DNA from: Deltaproteobacteria bacterium HGW-Deltaproteobacteria-4
GTDB taxonomy: Bacteria > Desulfobacterota > Desulfuromonadia > Desulfuromonadales > UBA2197
Direction of reading: 5' to 3'
Assembly (NCBI GenBank): GCA_002841765.1
Contig: PHAV01000011.1
Coordinates: forward strand, 92,798-156,797
DNA length: 64,000 nucleotides
Positions 18,532 through 25,514 of this stretch are shown in pieces. The notes below the pieces were generated by a model. It made no database searches, was not told the DNA's origin, and saw only the letters and a program-made list of their open reading frames with translations. Made by a program: the position numbers and the translations under genes. Position 1 is the stretch's first letter, and each line of letters opens with the position of its first letter.

Positions 18532-18557
18532 GTCGGGTTAGCGAAGCGTAACCCGAC
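18532..18557. repeat. GTCGGGTTA palindrome
   Basis: Arms GTCGGGTTA and TAACCCGAC surround GCGAAGCG, a perfect hairpin eight bases after the restriction gene stop. The same left arm with its TAGGTCGGGTTAGC context recurs at 20661-20673, so this is a dispersed repeat used at gene ends. Confidence 0.7.
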
Positions 18558-18588
18558 GGGTAATGAGAGAAGCGGAGCCCTCGCATCA

Positions 18589-19485
18589 ATGCCTAATTCA
18601 CGAGAACAAGCTCTATTGATATGGCTCGCAATCGGCTTGCTGTGGTGTGTCGCAATACCTAGCATACGCAACGGGCTCATTGGTGTAATCCGAGCGGCAA
18701 TGGTCCGTCCGATTGTTTTATCTGTCGTGCTTATGCTTGCCTATATCGGCAGCATGATAGTTGTTTTAGATTTTGTGGGGCTGTGGACTTTCTCAAACGC
18801 AACGACAACCTGTTTTTGGACAGCATCAGTTGCGTTTGTCGCCCTATTTAGAATTAACTCGATGGTTGGCACCGCACATTACTTTCGTAATGCAGTTATC
18901 AATCAGCTAAAATTGTTAGCAATTTTTGAGTTCATCATCAACCTTTACGCATTCAGCATTTGGGCAGAGCTTGTCATCGTACCAGTTACTGCATTTTTGG
19001 CTGCACTGCTTGCGGTTTCCGAATCAAAGCCTGAATTCAAGCCCGCCAAGACTCTTATTGAATGGGTGCTTGCTCTATTCGTATTTGTGTTAGCAATATC
19101 AGCAGTTCTGCAAATTACTAATCAGTTTCAGACATTTGCATCTGTCGGCACATTAAGAGACTTTGCACTCCCCCCTTTGATGACGCTCGTTTTGTTGCCT
19201 TTTCTGTTCGCGCTCGGTCTTTTTGTTTCCTACGAGAACCTTTTCATGCGTCTGCATTTCTTCGTTGAAGGCGCAGAATTGGTGCGCTTCGCAAAAATAC
19301 GAATTCTACTGACTTTTCATGTGAGGCGTACTCTTCTAAACGAATGGTCTAAGCATATAAACAGGCTACATTTTCGTAGTAGAGAAGACGTTGAATCGGC
19401 GATCAGTTCATTTGTCGCAACGCACCGTGCCGAGAAAAACGCTTTACACGTCGCGACAACCGATACCGCTACGCGGCGCGACTGA
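18589..19485 (+). CDS. Polytopic membrane protein of unknown function, AT-rich
   Basis: A 298-residue protein with six or seven hydrophobic helices (about residues 8-26, 42-64, 69-88, 105-143, 160-178, 196-216) and a basic, probably cytoplasmic C-terminal tail of some 80 residues. I recognise the general pattern (an AELVIVPVTAFLAALLAV helix followed by acidic SESKPEF, then IEWVLALF) from uncharacterised bacterial membrane proteins, but no function is known to me. Base composition is clearly AT-richer than both neighbours, which indicates recent acquisition. It lies between a restriction gene and a toxin-antitoxin pair. GGAG is about 12 bases before the ATG. Confidence 0.75.
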   Translation: MPNSREQALLIWLAIGLLWCVAIPSIRNGLIGVIRAAMVRPIVLSVVLMLAYIGSMIVVLDFVGLWTFSNATTTCFWTASVAFVALFRINSMVGTAHYFRNAVINQLKLLAIFEFIINLYAFSIWAELVIVPVTAFLAALLAVSESKPEFKPAKTLIEWVLALFVFVLAISAVLQITNQFQTFASVGTLRDFALPPLMTLVLLPFLFALGLFVSYENLFMRLHFFVEGAELVRFAKIRILLTFHVRRTLLNEWSKHINRLHFRSREDVESAISSFVATHRAEKNALHVATTDTATRRD

Positions 19486-19589
19486 GCTTGGGTGCTCTCC
19501 CGATAAAAGCAAAATCCCCCTTGCCACCCCCACCTGACCGCGCTATGATCTTACCAGTAAGAATACAAGAACCATAAAGGAGCCATCCC

Positions 19590-19853
19590 ATGGCAAATCT
19601 AGCGACAACCAAGATGTCATCCAAGGGTCAAATCGTCATTCCTGAAGATATCCGCAAACGACTCAATTTAAAGGCCGGCGCGCAATTCGTTGTCGTCGGC
19701 GAGAACGACGTGGTGATCCTCAAGGCGATCTCCCCGCCATCCATGAATGAGTTTGACACCTTGATTACCGAGGCGCGTCGACAAGGGGAAGAAGTCGGGC
19801 TGAAGCAGTCGGACATCACTGCCGCCATCGCCAAGGTGCGGAAGCATCAATGA
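19590..19853 (+). CDS. AbrB/MazE-type antitoxin
   Basis: An 87-residue protein with a SpoVT-AbrB swapped-hairpin domain in residues 6-50 (TTKMSSKGQIVIPEDIRKRL, then GAQFVVVGENDVVIL) and a C-terminal helical tail (residues 55-87) that would wrap and neutralise the toxin. AAAGGAG precedes the ATG. Its TGA overlaps the toxin ATG by four bases (ATGA), the normal layout for vapBC-like pairs. It probably represses its own promoter; a dyad is not obvious upstream. Confidence 0.9.
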   Translation: MANLATTKMSSKGQIVIPEDIRKRLNLKAGAQFVVVGENDVVILKAISPPSMNEFDTLITEARRQGEEVGLKQSDITAAIAKVRKHQ

Positions 19854-20260
19854 AGGTCATCCTTGATACGAACGTCCTTGTGTCCGGCATCTTTTTCACG
19901 GGACCTCCCTATCAAATTCTTAAAGCCTGGCACGACGGTAAACTGAAGTTGGTCATCTCCCCGGAAATCCTTGAAGAATACCAGCGGGTGGGAGCGGCGT
20001 TGGCCGAGAAGTTTCCTGCCATTGATCTGGGGAAGATTCTGGACCTGGTAACCATCAAGGCAGAGATGGTGCAGGCCCAAAGTTTGTCTGAACCGGTATG
20101 CGTCGATCCCGATGATGACAAATTTCTTGCCTGCGCGCTGGCCAGCAAATGCAATGTGATCGTGAGCGGCGACAAGCATTTGCTCGACGTGTCCGGTTTT
20201 CGGGACATCCGAGTGCTTAAACCCCGTGACTTTCTGGACGAATATCTTGCCACTTCCTGA
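19850..20260 (+). CDS. PIN-domain toxin (VapC-like ribonuclease)
   Basis: A 136-residue PIN nuclease of the group annotated as putative toxin component near AbrB antitoxins. Acidic catalytic residues are present: D6 in MKVILDTNVLVSG, the glutamates in PEILEEY, the aspartates in CVDPDDDKFLACA, and D in VSGDKHLLD. All four corners of the PIN site look intact, so the toxin should be active RNase. It is translationally coupled to the antitoxin. Confidence 0.9.
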   Translation: MKVILDTNVLVSGIFFTGPPYQILKAWHDGKLKLVISPEILEEYQRVGAALAEKFPAIDLGKILDLVTIKAEMVQAQSLSEPVCVDPDDDKFLACALASKCNVIVSGDKHLLDVSGFRDIRVLKPRDFLDEYLATS

Positions 20261-20278
20261 CCCGCGAAGGAGACGACA

Positions 20279-20656
20279 ATGACGACCTTTAAAACCATCG
20301 TCATCAAATCACACCAACAGACCATGGACGAGTTTGCCGCCATCTGTGATGCGACAATTAACGGCGAGAAAGTCGAGCCGGAAGAGGCGCAATACAGCTT
20401 CACCAGTTTTGAGGCGGCCCGTGCCAGCGGCATCCCGCAAGAGGTTGTCAAGGCTCATATCCTGAACGACGTGCCGATGATCCGGGCCTGGCGCGAACAT
20501 ATCGGCATCACCCAAGCGGAACTTGCCACCCGCATGAGGGTCAGCCAGGCTGTCTTGGCCAAACTCGAAAGGCCCGACGCAAAACCACGGAGCACGACCC
20601 TGAAGAAGGTGGCCGAAGCACTGGGAATCTCGCCGCCGCAACTTGACGTGCAATAG
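20279..20656 (+). CDS. XRE-family HTH regulator, antitoxin-like
   Basis: A 125-residue protein with a helix-turn-helix at about residues 70-120 (RAWREHIGITQAELATRM, VSQAVLAKLE, then LKKVAEALGI). The N-terminal 60 residues hold an acidic segment of no known fold. It starts 18 bases after the PIN gene with a strong GAAGGAGA site, so it is probably the third cistron of the toxin-antitoxin operon. It could be an extra operon regulator or an orphan HigA-like antitoxin. No HigB-like toxin adjoins it. Confidence 0.82.
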   Translation: MTTFKTIVIKSHQQTMDEFAAICDATINGEKVEPEEAQYSFTSFEAARASGIPQEVVKAHILNDVPMIRAWREHIGITQAELATRMRVSQAVLAKLERPDAKPRSTTLKKVAEALGISPPQLDVQ

Positions 20657-20660
20657 TCGT

Positions 20661-20787
20661 AGGTCGGGTTAGCTGCCCGGCCAGCCCTGAATCGCGCCAC
20701 AACAAAGTGAATCGCGCCAGATTATTGTCGTTGCGCGCCACTTTATTTGGCGCGCAAACAAAAAGGGGGCTGGTTAACCCTACGCCC
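20661..20787. repeat. Split dispersed repeat with inner direct repeats and hairpin
   Basis: The left arm TAGGTCGGGTTAGC ends at 20673 and a matching right arm GGTTAACCCTACG sits near 20773-20785. Between them are two copies of TGAATCGCGCCA (20688-20699 and 20708-20719) and a hairpin TTGCGCGCCA-loop-TGGCGCGCAA (20731-20757). It looks like one palindromic element lodged inside another. The 150 bases between the XRE gene and the next frame hold nothing else. Confidence 0.6.
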
Positions 20788-20806
20788 GAACGACCGGAGG
20801 TAGCGA

Positions 20807-21055
20807 ATGAACAGGGATTTCAAAGTAAAAATTGAGAACGAAGAAGAATGTTTTGCCGATTTTATTGCCCAAACTGAAAGAATAGATCAGGGCATTATCC
20901 CCGAAAAGACCGTCGAAAACCTGCAAGCCGCCAACCTCGCTCGTCTTCTTGCCCCGGCCGAGGCCGAGTCTGCGGAAGGCCGCACTCGCCCAGCCGTCGA
21001 TTTTTTGAAGGAGTTCAAGCGTGTGCGCGACATTCAGGGTGCCCCGCCTGCTTAA
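20807..21055 (+). CDS. Small hypothetical protein
   Basis: An 82-residue acidic protein with no motif I recognise. GGAGG lies eight bases upstream of the ATG, codon use resembles real genes, and the middle (EKTVENLQAANLARLLAPAEAESAEGR) looks like a helix followed by a disordered stretch. No membrane segment or cysteine cluster. It is flanked by the split repeat and the SUI1-like gene. Existence is more likely than not; function unknown. Confidence 0.55.
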   Translation: MNRDFKVKIENEEECFADFIAQTERIDQGIIPEKTVENLQAANLARLLAPAEAESAEGRTRPAVDFLKEFKRVRDIQGAPPA

Positions 21056-21107
21056 CGACGAATTTCTTTCCACCTAACCTAACCAGACAGGAACTAAGGT
21101 TCGCCCC

Positions 21108-21455
21108 ATGTCCAACTCCCGACCGGTCTACTCCTCCGAACACGGCCGTCTCTGCCCCGGCTGCGGCCAGCCGACCGCCAGCTGCCAATGTAAAAAAGTT
21201 GCCGCCCCGATCGGCGACGGCAAGGTGCGCGTGCGCTGCGAACGCAAGGGGCACGGCGGCAAGACGGTGACAGTCATCTGCGGCCTCCCTTTAACTGAGG
21301 CGGCGCTGACCACCCTGGCTGGCGAACTCAAGCGCCGCTGCGGCTGCGGCGGCACGATCAAGGCCGGGAATATCGAAATTCAGGGGGATCATGCTGAAGT
21401 GCTGCTGAGCGAGCTGCTCAAGCGCGGCTTTGCCGCCAAACGTGCCGGGGGGTAG
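21108..21455 (+). CDS. SUI1/YciH-family translation factor
   Basis: A 115-residue protein. The N-terminal CPGCGQPTASCQC is a zinc-finger-like cysteine set seen in YciH relatives. The SUI1 fold follows from residue 40: VRVRCERKGHGGKTVTVICGL, a central LKRRCGCGGTIK, and the end IEIQGDHAEVLLSELLKRGF. Bacterial members bind the 30S subunit and bias initiation. It is convergent with phoR, which begins at the next base on the other strand. Confidence 0.93.
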   Translation: MSNSRPVYSSEHGRLCPGCGQPTASCQCKKVAAPIGDGKVRVRCERKGHGGKTVTVICGLPLTEAALTTLAGELKRRCGCGGTIKAGNIEIQGDHAEVLLSELLKRGFAAKRAGG

Positions 21456-23213
21456 TCAGCTGCCGGACGGTGCGCGGTGCAGGGTGAAGAAGAAGGAACT
21501 GCCGCCTTTGCGGCGGTTGGTGACGCCGATACTGCCGCCATGCAGGCCGACGAGATGTTTGGCAATCGCCAGACCGAGGCCGGTTCCGCCTTCTTCTCGG
21601 CTCCGCCCGGCATCGGCGCGGTAGAACCGCTCGAAGATGCGCTGTTGCGCAGCCTCGGGGACGCCGGGGCCGGTGTCGTCGATGGCAATGCGCATCAGCT
21701 CTCCTTCATTGCTGACATTGATGGTCACGGCGCCGCCGTTGGGGGTGTATTTGACCGCGTTGTCGAGAAGGTTAAAGAGGATCTGTTCGAGGCGCTGCGC
21801 GTCGGCCAGGATCTTCCCGGGCGGCAGGGGGGAGATGGTGATGCTGATCTCTTTCTCTTCCGCCTTCGGTTTAACCAGTTCGCAGCAGTGCTGCAAACGT
21901 TCGTTGAGATCGCAGGGGGCAAGCGTCAGGGTGAAGCCCTGGACTTCGAGTTGCGACAGGGTCAAAAGATCGCTGATCAGGGAGGTGAGCCGTTCTGCGT
22001 GGTTTTTGATGACATTGGCAAAGCGCTCGGCGGTGGCCGGATCTTTGCTGATCAGTCCGCTGCCCAGGGTTTCGGCATAACCCCGGATGACGGTGACCGG
22101 GGTGCGCAGTTCATGGGAGACATTGGCGACAAAATCGCGTCGAATGGTTTCGAGGCGTTTGAGCTCACTGATATCGTGAAATACGGCAACAACGCCGATC
22201 AATTCGTTATTGTCGAGAAGGGGAACCCAGTGGGTGAGGAGGGTGGTGTTGCCATCAAGGACGAATTCTCCGGACTCTTCACTGCGGCCGGTCAGTACCC
22301 GCCGGAAGGTTTCATGCAGGGTCGGGTGTCTTGAAAGGTTGATGAGGGGCTGTCCGACGGCGTCGGCGGTGACCCGGAAGAGAGAGCAGAAAGCCGGATT
22401 GATCAGCAGAACGATTCCTGAGCGATCGGCAACGAGGAGACCTTCGCCCATGCCGCGCAGGATGGTGTCAAGCCGGTTGCGTTGCGCTTCGAGATTGGCC
22501 ATTTGCAGATTGAGACTCTCGGCCATGGTATTCATCACCCGCGCCAGGTCGCTGATTTCATCGTTGCCGGTGATGCTGAGTTTGCGACGGAAATCGCCGG
22601 AACCGAAACGTTTGGCTCCTTCGCTCAAGTTGTGCAAAGTGTTGCTGAAGAGCTGGATGAGCAGAAGGCTGAGACCGCCGGCCAGCAACCCGGACAGGAG
22701 AAAGGCGAGGATCAGGCTTTGCCGGAGAGATGTCTGCGCTTCCTTGACCGCCTGGAGAGGAAGGGCGAGGCGGAGAACCCCTTTTTTTGCGGTCTTCGGG
22801 TCGAGGCGGACGGCGGCATAGAGCATGTCAATGCCGATGGTGGCGGAGTGACGCACGGTGCTGCCGCGCCCGTTTTGCAGGGCGGCAGCGATTTCAGGGC
22901 GGCTCAGATGGTTCTCTACCGCTGCCAGATCGACATCCGCGACCTGCGAATCGGCCAGTACCGTGCCATCGGCGGCGATGATCGACAGGCGGGAAGCGGT
23001 GCGGGCGGCGATCTCGCGAACCAGCGCCGGCGAGAGTGATGCCGGGTCGCTGAAGAGGACGGTGAGTTCCGCTTCCTGGTAAAGGGAATTCCGCAGATTT
23101 TCGGTCAGTTGTTGTTCGAGGGTGCGGTCGAGGTAGACAAAGAGGGTGCCGCCCATGACGAGCAGGACGAGGAGGTAGGTGGCCAGGAGTTTCCAGCGGA
23201 TCGAGAAGCGCAT
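21456..23213 (-). CDS. phoR: PhoR-like sensor histidine kinase
   Basis: A 585-residue inner-membrane kinase. There is an N-terminal helix (LLATYLLVLLVMGGTLFVYL), a periplasmic sensor of about 130 residues, a second helix (LILAFLLSGLLAGGLSLLLI), then HAMP, a PAS domain (residues about 240-330), HisKA with the phosphorylated His in NVSHELRTP, and an HATPase with N-box NLLDNAVKYTP and GGTGLGLAIAK. The layout is that of PhoR with a periplasmic loop. It overlaps the phoB stop by one base and probably phosphorylates PhoB under phosphate limitation. Confidence 0.92.
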   Translation of the reverse strand: MRFSIRWKLLATYLLVLLVMGGTLFVYLDRTLEQQLTENLRNSLYQEAELTVLFSDPASLSPALVREIAARTASRLSIIAADGTVLADSQVADVDLAAVENHLSRPEIAAALQNGRGSTVRHSATIGIDMLYAAVRLDPKTAKKGVLRLALPLQAVKEAQTSLRQSLILAFLLSGLLAGGLSLLLIQLFSNTLHNLSEGAKRFGSGDFRRKLSITGNDEISDLARVMNTMAESLNLQMANLEAQRNRLDTILRGMGEGLLVADRSGIVLLINPAFCSLFRVTADAVGQPLINLSRHPTLHETFRRVLTGRSEESGEFVLDGNTTLLTHWVPLLDNNELIGVVAVFHDISELKRLETIRRDFVANVSHELRTPVTVIRGYAETLGSGLISKDPATAERFANVIKNHAERLTSLISDLLTLSQLEVQGFTLTLAPCDLNERLQHCCELVKPKAEEKEISITISPLPPGKILADAQRLEQILFNLLDNAVKYTPNGGAVTINVSNEGELMRIAIDDTGPGVPEAAQQRIFERFYRADAGRSREEGGTGLGLAIAKHLVGLHGGSIGVTNRRKGGSSFFFTLHRAPSGS

Positions 23214-23905
23214 CAGATCTCCAGTTTATAGCCGAAGCCGCGTACCGTGCGGATCAGTTCGCCGGCCGATCCGAGTTTGGAGCGCAGGCGGGTAACGTGG
23301 GTATCGACGGTGCGGGTGTCGCCGATGTAGTTGTAGCCCCAGACATCGGTCAGCAGCTGATCGCGGCTCTGCAGTCGTCCCCGCCGTTCGGCCAAAGTGG
23401 TGAGGAGGCGGTACTCGATGGCGGTCAGGACGACGATTTCGTCTCCGACCCGCACCTCGTGACACAGGGGATCGATGCTGAGCGGCCCGAAGTGGAGCAG
23501 TCCGCCGCTGGCTGCCAGCGGTTGGCTGCGCCGCAACAGCGCCTTGATCCGCAGCAGCAGTTCGCGCAGGGAGAAGGGTTTAACCACATAGTCGTCCGCG
23601 CCGACTTCAAAGCCGACGACCCGGTCAATCTCTTCCCCTTTGGCCGTGAGCATCAGTACCGGCGTCGTTGCGGTCTTGCTCTCTTTGCGCAGATTGCGAC
23701 AGACTTCGCTGCCGAGCATCTCCGGCAGCATCAGATCGAGAACGATCAGGTCGGGAGGAGACGCCAGGGCTCTTTCAAGGCCGAGGCGGCCGTTGCCGGC
23801 AATTTCGGCCTGGTAGCCTTCCTGACGAAGCTGGAAGGCGATGAGTTCGGCGAGATCAGTTTCGTCCTCGACGATGAGGATACGGGGGGCGGTTGTCGGA
23901 TTCAT
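23213..23905 (-). CDS. phoB: PhoB-like response regulator
   Basis: A 230-residue OmpR/PhoB-type regulator. The receiver domain carries the phosphorylated aspartate in LIVLDLMLPEM, the acidic pair EDE near the N-terminus and the lysine in VVKPFSLREL. The DNA-binding winged helix covers residues 130-230 and ends with TVDTHVTRLRSKL and IRTVRGFGYKLE. It lies first in the phoB-phoR pair. A Pho-box-like site about 20 bases before the start suggests autoregulation. Confidence 0.94.
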   Translation of the reverse strand: MNPTTAPRILIVEDETDLAELIAFQLRQEGYQAEIAGNGRLGLERALASPPDLIVLDLMLPEMLGSEVCRNLRKESKTATTPVLMLTAKGEEIDRVVGFEVGADDYVVKPFSLRELLLRIKALLRRSQPLAASGGLLHFGPLSIDPLCHEVRVGDEIVVLTAIEYRLLTTLAERRGRLQSRDQLLTDVWGYNYIGDTRTVDTHVTRLRSKLGSAGELIRTVRGFGYKLEI

Positions 23906-23925
23906 GGGAGCATCTTACCTGACGA

Positions 23926-23943
23926 ATGTGACAATTGTGTGAA
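23926..23943 (-). promoter_or_regulatory. Pho-box-like site upstream of phoB
   Basis: On the - strand the site reads TTCACAC-AATT-GTCACAT: near-identical half-sites eleven bases apart, sharing TGTCACA with the pstS box. The spacing matches PhoB binding sites, but the half-sites are degenerate relative to the enterobacterial consensus. Confidence 0.4.
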
Positions 23944-24066
23944 TTTTTTTAAGGCAGGTTGGCTTCTCTTTCCGTTTTTCTCCTCCCCATTGTCCCCTTT
24001 CTTATGCTAATCTGACTATTCTGCTCAGCATATCGACATATGACGCAATTTTACGGAGCCTTCCCC

Positions 24067-25446
24067 ATGCTTGAATCCCGCATCCTTAAAGCCCTGATCA
24101 CGATTGTCGGCAAGGACCAGGTTGCCACCGAACCGGCCGATCTGCTCTGCTACAGCTACGACGCCACCCAGCAATCGTTCCTCCCCGAAGTGGTCGTGCA
24201 CCCCGCCACCGCCGCCGAGATCGCGGCGATCATCAAGCTGGCGAATGCCGAGCTTATCCCGGTCTTCCCCCGCGGTGCCGGCAGCGGCTTCTCCGGCGGT
24301 TCGCTGCCGACCAAGGGCGGGATTGTCCTCACCACCGAACGCATGGATCGCATCCTGCAGATCGACGAAGAGAACCTCATTGCCGTCGTCGAGCCGGGGG
24401 TGGTGACCGAACAGTTCCAGATTGCCGTGGAGAAGGTCGGACTCTTCTATCCCCCTGATCCCGCTTCGCTCAAGTTCTCGACCCTCGGCGGTAATGTTGC
24501 CGAATGTGCCGGCGGGCCGCGCTGTGTCAAGTACGGGGTGACCAAGGATTACATCCTCGGTCTCGAAGTCATCACCCCGACCGGCGATATCATCACCACC
24601 GGCGGCCCGACGATGAAGGGGGTGGTCGGCTACGATCTCACCAAGCTCCTTTGCGGCTCGGAAGGGACCCTGGGGATCATCAGCAAGATCGTTATCAAGC
24701 TCCTCCCCCTGCCTGAAGCGAAAAAGACGATGCTGGTGATGTTCGACTCCATCGACGGCGCCGCTCAGGCGGTTTCGGCGATCATCCGTCACAAGATTAT
24801 CCCCACCACCCTCGAATTCATGGATGGCCGCACCATCGATTGCGTCCGCCAGGCAACCGGTCTCGATGTCCCGCTGGCGGCGCGCGCGCTTTTGATTATC
24901 GAGGTCGATGGCGATCGCGACCTCCTTGACAAGCAGGCAAACAAAATCGCTGAAATCATCCGCCCCCTGGGCGTCGTCGAAACCCGCATCGCCACCACTC
25001 CGGCCGAGAGCGAGGCGCTGTGGCAGATCCGCCGCTCGGTCTCGGCAAGTCTGCGCAAGGTCAATCCCGACAAGTTTAACGAGGATATCTGCGTGCCGCG
25101 CAGTAAACTGCCGGAGATGATCCGCAAGATCGACACCATCGCTGAGAAGTTCAGCCTCCCCATCGTCAACTTCGGTCATGCCGGCGACGGCAATATCCAC
25201 GTCAATATCATGATCGACAAGAAGGTGCCGGGGGAACTGGAGAAGGCGCATCACGCCATTGAAGAGGTCTTTAAAGGCGCGCTGGAACTCGGCGGGACGA
25301 TGAGCGGCGAGCACGGCGTCGGCATCGCCAAGGCGCCGTATATCCCGCTGGAGATCACGCCGGAAGCGGCGCTGTACATGAAGACGCTGAAGAAGGCCCT
25401 TGACCCGAATAATATCCTCAACCCCGGGAAGATTTTTCTCGATTAA
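24067..25446 (+). CDS. GlcD-like FAD-binding oxidase (glycolate or D-lactate type)
   Basis: A 459-residue flavoenzyme from the ATG at 24067 (GGAG eight bases upstream; an ATG at 24040 lacks a site). An FAD-binding type 4 domain occupies residues 35-215 with GAGSGFSGGSLP, a PP-loop PPDPASLKFSTLGGNVAE and GSEGTLGIISK. The oxidase C-terminal domain contains FGHAGDGNIHVN and the end GTMSGEHGVG...KALDPNNILNPGK. This family oxidises 2-hydroxy acids. The Fe-S partner follows after 68 bases, a palindrome between them. Which acid (glycolate, D-lactate or other) cannot be told. Confidence 0.9.
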   Translation: MLESRILKALITIVGKDQVATEPADLLCYSYDATQQSFLPEVVVHPATAAEIAAIIKLANAELIPVFPRGAGSGFSGGSLPTKGGIVLTTERMDRILQIDEENLIAVVEPGVVTEQFQIAVEKVGLFYPPDPASLKFSTLGGNVAECAGGPRCVKYGVTKDYILGLEVITPTGDIITTGGPTMKGVVGYDLTKLLCGSEGTLGIISKIVIKLLPLPEAKKTMLVMFDSIDGAAQAVSAIIRHKIIPTTLEFMDGRTIDCVRQATGLDVPLAARALLIIEVDGDRDLLDKQANKIAEIIRPLGVVETRIATTPAESEALWQIRRSVSASLRKVNPDKFNEDICVPRSKLPEMIRKIDTIAEKFSLPIVNFGHAGDGNIHVNIMIDKKVPGELEKAHHAIEEVFKGALELGGTMSGEHGVGIAKAPYIPLEITPEAALYMKTLKKALDPNNILNPGKIFLD

Positions 25447-25462
25447 GTTTTGCTCGGCGCCG

Positions 25463-25498
25463 AATCCGACCGATCGGATCGGACGGATCGGTCCGATT
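25463..25498. repeat. Palindrome between the GlcD-like and GlcF-like genes
   Basis: Arms AATCCGACCGATC and GATCGGTCCGATT (12 of 13 pair) enclose a GGATCGGACG-type centre. It sits in the only gap of this two-gene operon and may be a dispersed element or mRNA spacer. Confidence 0.6.
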
Positions 25499-25514
25499 AA
25501 AGGCAACAACACCC

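Noticed and set aside
15916..18680. Two long antisense frames (468 and 496 codons) over the restriction-methylation gene
   Set aside because: Both mirror the coding strand, have low-complexity G/E/D-rich products and no motif.
15055..20260. DISARM or BREX-like defence system around the methylase
   Set aside because: No DrmA/B/C/D, BrxC, PglZ or helicase genes occur; the enzyme's nuclease-methylase-recognition layout is of stand-alone MmeI type.
20688..20757. CRISPR-like array from the TGAATCGCGCCA repeats
   Set aside because: Only two 12-base copies with 8 bases between; no spacers and no cas genes.
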